DNA of 64,000 bases from Rhizophagus irregularis. Lineage: Eukaryota > Glomeromycota > Glomeromycetes > Glomerales > Glomeraceae. Both the position numbers and the translations under genes were made by a program. Within the stretch, counting starts at the first letter, position 1. The number at the start of each line of letters is the position of its first letter. The notes beneath the pieces are model-generated. The model was given only the letters and a program-made list of their open reading frames with translations, searched no databases and was not told the DNA's origin. The stretch spans positions 746,501-810,500 of the forward strand of contig NC_089447.1 of NCBI RefSeq assembly GCF_026210795.1, written 5' to 3'. Shown here in pieces: positions 49,935-63,790 of the stretch.

Positions 49935-50582
49935 TAATCCCTGATACTTATTAATTATACTTGATCGAAATCTTGATTAAAAAGAAAAACTTATATAACT
50001 ATATCAAATATATAAACTATATAACTAATATATCCGTAATACATTAATAATATACCCGTACGTAATACAAAAAAAAAAATTAAAATTTTTTTTTCTTTTT
50101 TTAATTTCCTAAATATGATTAAAAAAAAAATTTTTTTCAATGCCGTAAAAATTTTGCCAAGTTTGTATACAAGATTTCAAAGGAGTATTCCTTAGCGCCA
50201 TCAAAATAAACACGCCACTAAAAAAGGAATTTTTTATTAATGAATTGATTGATCGAATGATATAATTAAAATTTTTTAAAAAGAACCCAAATAAGGATTA
50301 ATATGTAACAATCGTAACATGTCATTTTTTTCAATTTTCAAATAAAAAAAATCCGGCATAAATTATTAATTAATTTATTTGTGATGGTAAAGGCCGGATC
50401 AACGAAACATTATGCCGTGTCTTAGACGATCAAACAAAATCTTACATACTTCGACAAGATGCATCTACTTTAAATCACAATTTTCATTGTTCTCCTACAT
50501 AACAATTATATCTATTTTAGGAAATTCAAAAGTTGTCGCGTACTTGCGTTTTAGTCGAAATAGTCAAAATCATGAGTATATA

Positions 50583-50680
50583 CACGAAATCTTTTTTGCC
50601 CTTTTTTTGCGCCACACGAAAAATGAATCACACGAAATCTTTTTTGCCCTTTTTTTGCGCCACGCGAAAAATGAAACATT
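50583..50680. repeat. 48-bp tandem duplication rich in CACGAA
   Basis: Two nearly identical 48-bp units start at 50583 and 50631 with CACGAAATC and contain GCCCTTTTTTTGCGCCAC. More CACACGAA motifs follow to about 50782. The period is a multiple of three, so the plus-strand frame repeats HEIFFALFLRH, but no gene is supported. Confidence 0.65.
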
Positions 50681-51450
50681 TTTACACCACACGAAGAATG
50701 AAACACGCACGAAATACGAAAAGCATTCTTTTTATACCACAATTCTTTTTATATCACATATTACCACAATATACCACACGAAACATTACATTACTGCACG
50801 CATCGAATTTTTTTTTTTTTTTTGAGATTTTTTTTTACTCTATTTTACAAGTTTTATTTGATTTTTTTTGTGAATTGTTTGTTTATAGTTTGAAAAAAAG
50901 AAAGAAGAAAAATAATAGAAAAGAAAAAAGAAAAGCTCAAAACTGTATATAAAAGAAAAAAAAAGAATACCATAATCAAATCATACATCGCCGTGTATAC
51001 AAATGAAAAGTCTAATATACTCTTTGTGTAAAAGAAAAAATTGTAAAAGAAAAAAAAATTTGACCCACCCAAAAATAAAATTTAAATTTCACCTATATAT
51101 AATTGAAGTTTTTTTTTTATATATGTATATATATATATGTTTGCATTCTTTTTACTTCCCTCTCTCCTATCTTTTTTTTTTTTGTCTAAAAATAAATCCT
51201 GAAAGATTCTAAAGTCCATCGAGAGGGTAAATAAAAAAAAAGAAAAAAAAAGTTTTTGCATAATACTAAGCTTATTTAAAAGAAAAAATATACTAAGAAA
51301 AAAAGTAAAATAACAAATGTTCGATTGAATTTTTTTTTAAAGCAAAAAAAAAAAATTTTTTTTTTTTTTTTTTGCTTTATAGTAGTAATAGCCAAAAAGA
51401 AGAATAAAACCTAAGATATACACATTATTTTATATTTTAATCTATATTTT

Positions 51451-54231
51451 TTAATAACCTGAAAAGAAGATGATAAAAAATATTATTAGATTTTATTAAA
51501 TAACACATTATATATATATATTATATGTACAAATATAAATACTTACTGGCAAGTTCTTCGGTAGTAGGAGGATCTTCTCTTTGTCGATATTGATCATAAC
51601 GTCTCATTCCGGTAGATTCTTCAACAGGAGTACCATCAGGTGATGGAGTATGTAATACTGTACTTTGATCAAAATAACGATCCAAACCATCAGTTGTTGG
51701 TGTTGTGGTTCCTGTTGCAGCACCTCCGTTATTGTTTGTAGCTGATGAATAATTATTATGTGGACTCTGTGCATTAGTTACCATCTGAAGGTTACTATTA
51801 GTATAACCTCCTGGAGTTGATGGATTTGCACCTGGTGTTGCAGGACCAGCTCCTAAACCTGGTAATTGATATCCATTGGAATTGATTCTTGGTGAAGAAT
51901 GAGATGATGAGGGTGTTGTTGATTCAGGGAATTGTTCGTATTTCACACGTTTACCAGAATGATTCCAACCACTAAAGGCTGAATTACTTGGGGAAGAATT
52001 TGGACTTGCATGCATTGGACTTGGGAAAGAACCTGCAGCAGCATTCATGGCGGAGCTAACGGCGATACTATTCAATGGAGGAGGAGGATGCATGGTAATA
52101 GGAGGACTTGGAGTAGAATTATTTGCACTGTAATCATCATTTTCGTCATCACCAACGAAGCCACGTTTTTGACCAATAAGTTGTTGAGGTGAAGCTTGTC
52201 CTGGACTTCCTCCTACAACATCGGCGGCCGAGACAAGATTGTAAAGGCCTTGACCTCCGGGTCGAATATAACCGTTACCGTTACTTGCATTATTATCCTC
52301 AGTCTTTACATGAGTATTATATAAAGGTGAGTTAGTATTGCTACGATTAACAGATACTTCATAAGTAGACGGTGGTGGAGTTGGTCTTTGTTGATTATGA
52401 CTGAAATACCCAGCATTTTGTGGGATTGCATAAAAACCAGCCGTCGATGTATGCTTCAATTCGGTAGGTGAGAGATTATAGCTACTCACCGCCGGACCAC
52501 CGGATACTACAACTCCTTGTACACTTTGTTGTCCTTGTGATTGTCCATTTATCAAATTATAACTTGTAGTATCATATTCTTCTAATGGAGTAGATTGAGG
52601 ATGAGCGTTGTGATTTCTTGAAGGAGGATGTGTTGAATATATTGGTACAGCTGGTGGTGTAGAAGCAGAACGATCTGGAAAACCTGCATTTTGTGGATAT
52701 TGTTGTGAATTATGTTCTTGACCTTGTGGTGTTGAAGGTGAGGTCATTAGATTACTATTTCCATAAGGATACCATTGTCTTGTTGCTTCAGGTGAATATT
52801 GAGCATTATTAAAATTGTTCGTATAAGGATGAGCTGGTCTCCATTGTGAACCAGGACCTGCTCCCATAGATGGGATTCTTGTTGACATTGGAGGACCATA
52901 TGAATTATGTAAGAAGATACTTGGATCATCCACGAATAAAGGATAAAGTAATTCACTAATTTTGAATTGAGCTGCAAGTGTTTTTGCACGTTGAAAAGTA
53001 ATCCTATAAAAAAAAAAATGAGAATTTAATGACGTCATTAAACAAGAATATATTTCCAGGTAATACATGATAATAATACATGTAAACAAGTTGCTCATAT
53101 TCTTCTATACATAAAAAACCCTCGACTGATTTGATCACTTACCAAACACCTTTAAGATGCATAGCTCCAACTTTAACAACCACTCTTCCTTTTTCATTCT
53201 TTAAAATACCATCTCTTTTACCACGTGACATACCAACAACGTTCAAAAGTTTTGTACCATTAATCATATCGTTATCTAAAAAAGATTTAAAAGTATTGAT
53301 AAGGTGAGATAATCCAAATAAGATGAAAAATTATGGTGGTATTTAATGGCGATCAAAAAACGCGTATTCATTTTTGATCGCGTTACCAAAAAAGGAAAAA
53401 TCATTATATTCCCCCCATAATAAACCAAAAATTTTAAAATTAAAATTAATTAATAAATATTAATTAATTTTAATATTTATATCATTACATACCTTGTCGT
53501 CTAGCTACACAAATTCCTCGAGCATCAACTTGGTAACATAATGTTTGTTCATCTTCCCATATAGTTGTGGTTAGTTTTGGTCTTGGAGTATGACCTTGAG
53601 CAAGACCTGATGCAGCAGTACTATAACCTACAGCAGGTACGAAAGCACTACCAGCAGTGGCTGATAAAACTGCAGTACCGTTAGTACCACTGAAACCCCA
53701 TTGATTTGGCCAGAAAGGGTGTGTATTTGGACTAGCAAAATGATTATGAGGAGGAGGATAGATCAAAGTAGTACTACCGCTGTTATCTAAGTGAGAAGTT
53801 GTCATCATTGTGGGAGAATCTGATTGAGAAGAAATAGAAATTTTTGTTGGGTTTGTTACAGGAGTAGGATGTTGTTGGTTATAAGGAGAAAAAGCGGAAT
53901 GAGGTTGAGAAGCAGGAGGACTTGTTTGAGTGGCAGTCGAAGTTAATGAACGTGGACCAGCGGGAGAGTTTGGGTTGCTGGAAGGAGAATTTGATTTCGT
54001 GTTCGTCGTCGTGGTGGAAGTTGCTATAGTGGTATTTTTAATTGAATTTGTACGAGGAGATTCGGTCTTGACAATCGACGTGGACGTGTTATTAGAGAAA
54101 GAAGAGGACGGAGAAGGCGGCGTGGTAGGGTGTTGTTGCGTTTGAGAGTAATGAGCGCTGGCAGTTGTTAATGCAGTATTGGTGTTAGATGAATCGGTAT
54201 AAAGCTTATTTGAATTCTGGAAACCAGCCAT
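51451..54231 (-). CDS. APSES-domain transcription factor, StuA/Efg1 class (778 aa)
   Basis: Minus strand, four coding exons: 53493-54231 (ATG 54231), 53143-53275, 51547-53003 and 51451-51458 (8 nt). The last intron (GTAAGT...TTTTCAG) is inferred because it gives a clean end, ELASY; reading through instead adds seven residues and stops at 51521. Residues 1-215 are Ser/Thr/Pro/Asn-rich. The APSES DNA-binding domain spans about 219-325: [60 protein letters not shown] and [14 protein letters not shown]. This matches StuA, Efg1, Phd1 and Asm1, which control filamentation, conidiation and other developmental switches in fungi. The remaining about 450 residues are a Gln/Pro/Ser/Asn-rich, probably transactivating region with KRVKYEQF as a possible nuclear signal. 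It likely acts in the nucleus on E-box-like sites. Splice frames are all consistent. Confidence 0.92.
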
Positions 54232-56301
54232 AAATGAAAAGGTGTCGCGTAATTTCTATGTAAGCTTCTGTATGTTACCGCCAAATCTTGTTTCTGTATG
54301 TTTTTTATAGTTTTCAAACAACACAACTAGGTCGGTATAATAAGATACAATAATAATATGATATATGATGTTTACTGAAAGATTTTTTTTTTTTTTTTTT
54401 TTTTTCAGTTCGAGTTCACGTTGGTTGGTAGGCGGGAGTTTATTTGAGTTGTGTGGCGTGAGAAAAATTGGTTGTAATAGGATTGGACGAAAATGATAAT
54501 AATAATAATAATAACAATAACAATAGATAAAATCTAATAGAAAGTATAATATAAATAGGGGGGGAAGGGATTTTATATAATACTATATATAAAAATAATA
54601 ATATAAATAATATATACCCGAAGAGATAAGACCCGATAAAAAAAAAAAAGTTTTCCTGTTGTTCGAGGGGGTGTGGAGTTTTTTCGAATATGGCCTAGAA
54701 TACTCCTATAAAAATAAAATAAAAAAAATAAAAATAAAAAATAAAAATAAAAAAATATATATAGAAATTATTGTTACTTTAGTTAATGGGTGAGACTTTT
54801 TGAGGAAAAAAAAAAAAAAAAGCCAAAAGAAAAAAATAAAATAAAATAAAAGACGCACACAGGAATAAAAAAAAACAAAAATTCAAAAAAGTAAATTGTA
54901 TAAAAAACTCTATAAAGGAAAGTAAGAATGTCGATTTTTTTTTGTATATATATAAAAAAAAAGAGTGACAAGAGTTGAAAAACAGAAATAGAGCGCGAGT
55001 TGGGAAGACAAAAGGAAAGAAATCAAGTTAAAAAAAAAAAATTATAAATTTTTTTTTTTTATGTTCAAAGGAAATAAAAAAGATAATTGATTGATTATTA
55101 TATAAATATAATAATAAATAATAATAATATGTAATATTACTGTTATTATTATTATATTATTATTATTTATTATATAATATAAAATATTCTCTTTTTTTAT
55201 AATAATTAAAAAATGATGTAGTGCAAAATAAATAGGGAACAAACCAAATACAGGTGATAAGTGAAATACGTACCGAAATTAGAGTGTAGGACCTGCCGTC
55301 TTTTTTTTGGTGTTACTATTGAATCGTTTTTTCGAATTTATTTTTTTTTGAGACTCTAAAATTGTCCCGAAGAAATATCGAACACGAGGAAAGTAGTAGT
55401 TTTTATATAGTGATTATATATATTAACTGATACAAATCGACGTGTGAAAAAAATTTTGTTTGTTTTTAATTAAAAATTCTAATGTGATTTTTTATATATA
55501 TATAAAACAGTTTATTTATAAGAAAGGTATTATAAAAAGAAATTCTTTCGATTTATGTTTTTTTTAAAAAGAAGATTAGTAAATGTGTATATAAGATGGA
55601 TGTTTTTTTTTAATATATAGTAGTAACGACTCTATATAATCTATTAAGAAGGTGTCTATTAGATTGTATGTAGTAGTGTACAAAAGAATATATATAAGAA
55701 ATCAACACGGATTTTTTTGTTTATAGAATTTAAATCAGAAGAAAAAAAAAAGAAAAAAGAAAAAAAAAATTAAATTATCAAGACAAGAAATTGAAGATTG
55801 TAAAAGAAAATAAAAAAAAAGATAATGTTGCTCTCTTTTTTTTTAAAAAAGAAAAAAAAAAAGAAAAAAATGAATCTTTCTTTTTGGCAGACAAAATAAA
55901 ATTTAATAGTTTTTGCCTGCTTATTTATTAAATTTTTTTTTGATTTTCGAAAAAAAATTGATTTTCGATTGAAGGCAGCTCGGGAATGGTCAAATAGAAT
56001 ATATATATAAAAAAAAAAAAAAAATATATTCACCACTATTCTGTACAATATTTTTATGTGTATATAAGGTTTTATTATGTGAGGAAAAAGAAAGGGAAAG
56101 GATGAGTGTCAAAAGAAATGTTTTTTTTTATTTATATAGTTAACGAAAGGGTGTGTTGAGGTGTGACTATTTTACTTTGTTGCAGTTTAAAAAAAAAAAA
56201 ATTTTTTTTTATATATTTTAATATAATAAATATATATTTATTTATATGTTTATTTATTTACGGAAAACTATTATAAATTAAGGTATATAATATAATTATA
56301 T

Positions 56302-56334
<33 letters not shown>

Positions 56335-57320
56335 TTTATATATATTAATATATTAAATTAAAATTGGTAATAGAAAAAGGAAAGAAAGCGTTTGGAAAAA
56401 AAGAAAAGGGGCAAAAAAAAAACTGACTTTAAAAAAATTTAATTAGTTATTATATTTATCGAACCAAACAAAAAAAAACGACAAATAGGCCAGAGGGCAG
56501 GACTCCAATTGGTGTCAATTAATGAAATAAAAAGATTACCAGAGTTACCAGGACCAATTGTATAACATTGAACATTGATTACTATATACAAATTATACAA
56601 ACAAATACAATAATAATAAAAAAAAAATTTAAGACCAAAAGAATGTGTAAGGGAAAACGATAATTAGGAAACACAAGTACACAAGTACAACAACAAAATA
56701 TTACAAGAGAGCACAAACATCAAATTTTTTTTTTTAAAGTAAAAAAAAAAATCATTTGTCCTTTTACGTCGAATTCCTGTTACAATCTTTATTGTCGATA
56801 TAGTAGATCAAATTCTATTTTAGGAAGGCTTTACATTAAAAAATTTATTATTATTAAAACTGATTATTAAAAAAATTTAATTTTATCACTCAAAACTAAT
56901 TTCACATTCCCAAAAAAAAAAAAAAATGTTATTTATATTTTTTTTTACTTTATATTATATATTTTTTTTTTTGATCTCTTTTTTTTTAAAAAAAAAATTA
57001 TTTGGAAAAAGGCGGAAATTTTGTAATACTAGAGGATTTCCTTAAATGGTGAATGAAATGAAATCAATGAAATAATTTCTTTTTCTTTTCAATTTAAAGG
57101 CCGTTAAAGAGCGAGAAAGTTTTTATAAGTTTATAACAAACATCTAAATATATATAATAAAGTTTTTTGGAAAATCTGTAAAGACATGTAATGTAGAAAT
57201 TACTTGAATTTCAAACTGAAAAAACAAATATTTATTGAAAATCTATAACGTAAAAAAAATTATGAGCATCTATTATAGTTGCAGGAATAGTTGCAGTGAT
57301 AGTTACAGGGTATATAGTAT

Positions 57321-57400
57321 ATTCTAAAGTATTCTAAAGTATAATAAAGTATAATAAAGTATAATAAAGTATATTAAAGTATATTAAAGTATGTTCTAAA
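57321..57400. repeat. ATAATAAAGT 10-bp tandem array
   Basis: About eight 10-bp units, starting with TATTCTAAAGT variants, then ATAATAAAGT, then ATATTAAAGT; diverged units continue to about 57445. Confidence 0.75.
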
Positions 57401-58239
57401 GTATATTCCAAAAGTATGTTCTAGAGTATATTTTGAAGTATATTCTATATTCTATATTGCTATATTCTAATAAACTCTACTAAACTCTTTATGGAATTTC
57501 ATCTCTCTATGGAAATCGTAAAGGGAACAAAAACGCTTTCAAAAAAAGAACACGAGACATCCGCCAAAAAATAAACAAGAGTCACGCCTCCTCAATATTT
57601 ATTAACCGTAAATAATTAATTAATTTTTTTGGAGAGGCCGAATTAAACCGATTGAATATCCTAATATTCCCTATATTCTATATGCGGATTTCTAAACGAG
57701 CAAAAATATCCGTTCGCTTTATTATCACCGATGGACTAAAAATTTATAATGGGACAATAAGTTATATTGTCTTTTATTTATTTTTTTTTTAAAGTTTTTT
57801 TTCTATATATGTATTTATATATAAAAAAACTAAGAAATTAAAAATATGGGTAACTTGAAGAGAAATATAAAAGATGATCACCTAACCTATCTCTATAATT
57901 AGTAGGTCGTAGATAGAGTAAAGCTCGTGAAAATGATCTAAAAAAAAAAAAATTATCTCGAAAAAAAAAATCAGAAAAATTTTTTTTTTTGTATATAAAG
58001 AATTATGTCTATTGTACTATGGCGTAGAGTTTATTTTAAAAAAAGGAGGATGTGTCAAATAAAAATATATCGGGAAGAGATGAATAAAATAATTAGATGT
58101 TATATGAAATTGCAGATTTATTTGTACTAGCTTTATTTTCTTGTTTAATATAATTGGAAATTAAGTGATGAATACGAGGTAAAAAAATGTAAAAAATCAA
58201 GTTATGATATTTAACTGGTAATTAGGGAAAAATCCGTTC

Positions 58240-58322
58240 ATTGTGTGATTGTGTGATTATATTGATTATATTGATTATATTTGATTTGATTATATTTTGA
58301 TTATATTTTGATTATATTTTAA
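58240..58322. repeat. TTGATTATAT tandem array
   Basis: Units of TGATTATAT(TT) repeated about eight times with small length changes. Confidence 0.7.
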
Positions 58323-59937
58323 AAAGGGAAAAAAGAAACAAAATATATTTTTTAAATATAAAAAAAAATATAAAAAAAATATATTTTATATATTTTATAT
58401 ATTTTTTATATGGTACAATTTTTGTCATTCAATTATTCACTTATGCCATTTACTTATGATTGTTACTTATATTTACTTTAAAAGTATATGTTATAGCCAG
58501 AAGTGGTGTCTTTAAAGAAAAAATAAACAGGTTTTTCTTTTTAGCCCATAAAAATTTCATTAAAAATAAATCTTCCATCAAAGAAAAATGAATTTTATAT
58601 TAAATATTTTAATAAACAATACATACATACATCTGAGTTATGCAAGATCGTCTTTACTTTTTTTGCCCATCTACAAAAATATATAATTCGAAACAATCAA
58701 ATGTTAATAAAGATTTCCTTATGGGAATTCATATGCCAAGTACATCATTCATGCTTTATTAGTTGGCAGGAATTTTTGTTTATGTTTTGTTTAAAAATCT
58801 GGTAAAAAAAAAAAATTATCAGTCCCTGCCGAAAGATTTCAAAATAAATAATAATAATAATAATTATTTCAAAATACCGATGTGTACATACAATACATAC
58901 ATCAAAAAAAAAAATTATACAAAAGTGACAAACGGGATACTCGATACATTACATAACAATTTACCACTTACATGCGTTAATAAATTACCGTGTAGTACAT
59001 CAACTCTCCTGCCTGCCTGTTGTTGTTGTTGTTGTAATGTAAACAATAAATAAATCATACTAGTTTTATTTTATTTTATTTTTATTAACCTATTTTTTCG
59101 GCGATAATTCATCAGCAAGCAGCAGCAAAAAAATGTCCTTTTAATCAAAACAAAGCAACATAGTAATAATTAAGCAGCAGACGAAAAAGTTATTAATAGC
59201 TAGATTAATTAATTTTTATAACACTTGTTTGGGTTTTATCTTAATAAAGTAAAATGATTTACCTTTTTTTTTCTTTTTAATAAAAAAAAAAAACATAAAC
59301 AACCAATGCAAAAAATACAACGCATGTATAAGTGAATTTATGGTAAAAAACAAGAATTTATAGTTTTTTACTACGGGGAAATGTTTGGGGAATATGTTGG
59401 GGAAAAATTTGGGGAAATTTGTAAAGTTTGGGGAAATTTGAAATTTTTGACATATATAATATTGACAAATATAAATATCATGATAAAAGATCGAATTAAA
59501 TATATTTTTCGTTTTGGAATTTTGGAATTTTGGAATTTTGGATGTTACTTGAACCGTTGAAACTTTTTTTATTGGGCGCAGCAAGGAGACCCCCAGTTAA
59601 AAAAAATTATATCACATATTTTTTTTAAAGTAATTTTTGGTATTTCTCGGGAAATTTTTTTTTTAAAAAAATATTTGTTTACGGATAATTTATTACATAT
59701 ATATATTTTACGGTTACATTATATTTTTTGACCCCTCCCCTTTCCATTATTTATGTCAAAAATTTTTTTTTTTTGATTGACCTTGTTATATAAAATTATA
59801 TGAAATTACATAAAATTATATGAATTATATAAAATTGTATAAAATTTTTTATTATTTGAGTTATTCGAAGGGGGTCAACAAAGCTGTACACGAGAAATTA
59901 CGTTAAACGTTACAAACTATGTCAAATATTGAAAAGA

Positions 59938-59975
59938 AATAATAATAATAATAATAATAACAATAATAATAATAA
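59938..59975. repeat. (AAT)n microsatellite
   Basis: About twelve AAT units with one CAA interruption. A similar array is at 54495-54530. Confidence 0.8.
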
Positions 59976-61690
59976 GATTGTTATAATAATAAATCATTGT
60001 TGTAAATGATAAATTTTGATTGTTCTTTTTTTTTTTTACGGATATCAATTCAAAAACCCTTTAATGATATTTTAAAGAGTTTAAACCCTTTAAAAAACTA
60101 CCGCTAGTATCCGTTGGTACCTCTGTAGTTATTAAATGATATCATCAGGTTAATAAAAAAGCATGATTATAACCGAATTAAGATAAAAACCTTCTGACAT
60201 CGGTCTATCATATTATTATGTATTGCATTGTTAAAACTTTAAAATTTTTTAAGTGAAAAACTTTTGAAATCATCAAATCATCACATATAACATATACATA
60301 CATATAGTTATACATAAATAATGCAAAATGGTAATCTTACACTATACTAGTTTGGGTTACCTTTTTTTTTTTTACTTTAAAAATCATTTCATTTAGCATA
60401 TATATTACAAATTTAACTAGCATACAACTTATATTTTTATACTTGAAACATTTATGCAATGTATAAGCAAAAAAATGAAATCTAAACCACTAAAGGTAAA
60501 AAAACTAAAAATATACATTTTTTTATTTTGATTTGAGAACAAAAAAAATACCGAAAATAAATTCAATAATATTTAAAAATATTAAAAATATCTTTTTTAA
60601 AAATTAAAACCTTCTATTTTTTCTATTTTTTTCTATCTTTAAAACCTCAAACTTTTTATTACCACATGAAAAGTTTCATCCTTGTAACAAAATCGAACCA
60701 TTAAATTTTAACGATAATATTTCCTTTTCAGAGAAAGATAGAGAAGAGAAGAAGTTTTGTTCCTTTAAAATCTATAGTTAGTTTAAAATGATAATCTTTA
60801 CTTTATTAAGATATCATTTTTTACTCGAAAAGGTATTGATATTCCAAAGAAGTACTTATTTTGTGTTTCGTTGTTTCGTATTTTTTTTTTTTTTGATGCA
60901 AAATATGCAAAATAATTTTTTTTAGTTTGAATAAGAGTAGAACGGAAATGAAAAAGAATGCAAAAAGAGACCTGCATTGTACTTGTATAGGATGACATAA
61001 AATTAAAAATAAATTTTTTTTTTTGTTGTTTTGGAATTTGATTTTCAAATAAAGAAAAATAACTTTTTTTGGGAAAAAAAAAAAAATTTTTTTTTTATGT
61101 AATTTTTTTTTTTTTTATAAAAAAAAAACGGCTTAAAAACTTTTGCTTTTTTTACTTTTTACAAAAATAATGTAAAAAAAAAATTTTTTACAACAATATA
61201 ACAATACAATATTTTTTTTTTTATTTATTTATTTTTTTTTTACATAAGAGAATCATATTTCGTGATAATTTTCTTTTTTTTTTGATTCAAATCGTTCGGA
61301 ATTCGCGTAATATGCGCAATATAAAAAAAAAACCGCAAATATAAAAAAAAAAGCGTAATAAAAAAAAAAAAAAAAAAAGGTGATATAATAATATTATGAT
61401 TGTTAAAATGAATAATTAAACTAAAGTAGGCGTTATTGAAAAAAAAAAAAAAAAATTTTAAAGGCCGAATCAAAAAAAATCATTCCCATTTCGGTTACAA
61501 TTAAAATTCGGTCATATTTTTTTTTTACTTTACATATATATATATATATACATTACCATATTTAATCAAGTCAATCACCGATAAAGTACCGATAATGAAA
61601 TATTAATTTTAATTTTTTTTTCCATTTCATTCGATGAAACTATTAAAAAAAAATGCAACTTTAATAGAGAAAAAGAGTAACAAAAGGTAA

Positions 61691-61765
61691 AGAGAGCATA
61701 TAAATTAATAAAACAACATAAAATCATATTTAAGAGAGCATATAAATTAATAAAACAACACATAA
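61691..61765. repeat. 42-bp tandem duplication
   Basis: AGAGAGCATATAAATTAATA and the following AAACAACA at 61691 are repeated at 61733; the second copy is cut short. Confidence 0.7.
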
Positions 61766-61975
61766 TCATTCGTTTATTTGTATAACCATAATTAATATTA
61801 TTTGATCGTCGGACATTAAAAATATGTGAGGTTTTAAAAATTGATGACAACCGAAAACGAATCAAAATTAAAATCATTATAAATCGTACAAATAACAAAA
61901 ACGGTATGTAAGACTTAATTTGTCAAAAAGAAAACAAAGAAAAATTCGATCTAAAACACTGTATACTATAACCAT

Positions 61976-62033
61976 ATTATAACTACACTATAACTACACT
62001 ATAACTATACTATAACTATACTATAACTATAAC
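61976..62033. repeat. CTATAACTA tandem array
   Basis: Units of ACTATAACTAC or ACTATAACTAT, about five copies of 10-11 bp. Confidence 0.75.
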
Positions 62034-62283
62034 TTAAATGAGATCTACTCTGTAATGAAATCTTGTTAAAGTAAAATCATATCAATATCTTCATGATATA
62101 TTTGAATATCATATGAGTGAACCAAGGAAAAGAATGAAAATACGGTACGCAAGGGCCACGCGACATCAAAGATGTTTGATGCATCAAGATAATAGCGTAC
62201 AAAATTAATGTATGTACAGGGTGTATAGTAATATTCGAAAAGGTTGTGATAATCTTTTAATAATCTTATAATATTTATGTTTA

Positions 62284-62396
62284 TGGTATAATATTATACC
62301 AATATTATACCAATACTATACCAATACTATAATACTATACCAATATTATTCCAATATTATTCCAATATTATACCAATATTGTACCAATATTCTTCT
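62284..62396. repeat. TATTATACCAA tandem array
   Basis: About nine units of TATTATACCAA or variants (TATTATTCCAA, TACTATACCAA), period mostly 11 bp. Confidence 0.75.
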
Positions 62397-63340
62397 CATG
62401 TTTGATCTTTTTTAATGAGAACAATTTTAGTCGTATAGAACAATTTTGGTCGTATTGAAGAACGAGGAGGAAATTAGTTTCAGTTAAAACTTGTAAAACT
62501 TGTAAAACTTGTTTATATCTAAAGTTTACCAAGTGGTGAGATTTACATTACTTGATCCGTCCAAATTCTCGGTTGAATCTTAAATATCGGACAAAGTACT
62601 TTTCTTTATCAGGAAAATTTTTTAGAAAAAAGTCCTTTTTTGTTATTAAACTTCGCGTTATTCGCGTCTTATTTTGTTACACAAAATGAAAAAGAATTAC
62701 TATTTTTATTTAACCTGATTTGTTAAAGATATCATATGTTAATAATACAAAATAGGTTTCTTTTAAGTAAATAATTATAAATTTTAAATAATGAGAAAAT
62801 ATACAGAATTTGTGGTTTTCAGGTTCCCTCTCTTTGATAATCACGGACCGGGAAACTCATTCATAATGAATGAGAAGCAGTTGATCCGTTACAGATAAAA
62901 AAAGATTTTTTTTTTTCTATTTTTTCCTTCGAAAAATTCGATAAAAAAAAAATCTTTTTTTTTTTTTTTTTTCAAAGTTTTTTTTTTTTCGACTTAGAAA
63001 TTATTGATGATGGTTAGTGTGATTTGATTGTTTTAATTATAGTTTATCATCAAATTTTTATTGGTAAACTTTAATAAATTTTTTTTTTATTATTATTGTT
63101 GTTGTTTTAATGTATAACAATTAAAAAAAAAAAAAAATTAAAAATTAAAAAAATTTATATTTTATTTTATTTTATTTGTGATGTTTTTCTTGATGTTTGA
63201 CAAAGGAGTAGGGAATCGGGTCGACCGGAACTTTAATATTTTTTTTTTCTTTTTTCCATTTCCTTTCTTATTCTTATTCCCTATTATTATTTATTATTAT
63301 TATTATTTATTATTATTATTGTTGTTGTTGTTGTTATTGT

Positions 63341-63350
63341 TGTTGTTGAC

Positions 63351-63390
<40 letters not shown>

Positions 63391-63393
63391 CTT
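63341..63393. repeat. (ATT)n microsatellite
   Basis: TTGTTG units change to a run of about twelve TTA units ending at about 63390. A second TTA/TTG tract lies at 63280-63340. Confidence 0.8.
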
Positions 63394-63710
63394 CTCTTTT
63401 TATTTTTTTATTTTTTTTTTATTTCCTCTTTTTATTTTTTATTTTATATTTTTTTATTTTTAATTTTTTCTTTTTTATTTTGATTAAAAAAATTGACAGA
63501 TTTTTTTTTTTATGTAATTCCAAATTTTATTCAAGATTGGAAAAAAAAAAAAATTTTTTTTGTAAACTGTAAATAATTACACATTTTTGTTATGAATTAC
63601 ACTTTAACCAGTTAGAATCTGTAACTAAAATGAATTGTGATACGAAAAAATATGTTGATTCGTTACAAAATTAAAAAAACGGATATAATCAAGTAAGGTA
63701 ATAAACGCCA

Positions 63711-63790
63711 AGGGGAAGGGGAGGAAGGTCGAGAATGTGTCGAATATGTCGAATATTATCAAATATGTCGAATATGTCGAATATGTCGTT
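63711..63790. promoter_or_regulatory. paired AGGGG motifs next to an AATATGTCG array
   Basis: AGGGG occurs at 63711-63715 and 63717-63721, matching the core of the stress response element bound by Msn2/4-type zinc fingers. It is followed by about five copies of the 9-bp unit AATATGTCG to about 63790. At nearly 9.5 kb from the APSES start it could belong to that gene's distal promoter or to a gene beyond the window. Confidence 0.35.

Larger units (their letters stand above)
47897..51450. other. AT-rich intergenic stretch with tandem repeats
   Basis: It holds the promoter of the ARB2-like gene and the 3' side of the APSES gene. No other gene is supported. Repeats at 48589-48707, 49858-49934 and 50583-50680 are annotated separately. 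Many pure A and T runs of 8-16 bases. Confidence 0.5.

Noticed and set aside
50412-50952. Plus-strand frames repeating HEIFFALFLRH
   Set aside because: The protein repeat is a by-product of the 48-bp DNA duplication.
62100-62220. Possible tRNA or small RNA because of higher G and C
   Set aside because: No cloverleaf, A-box or B-box sequence could be found.
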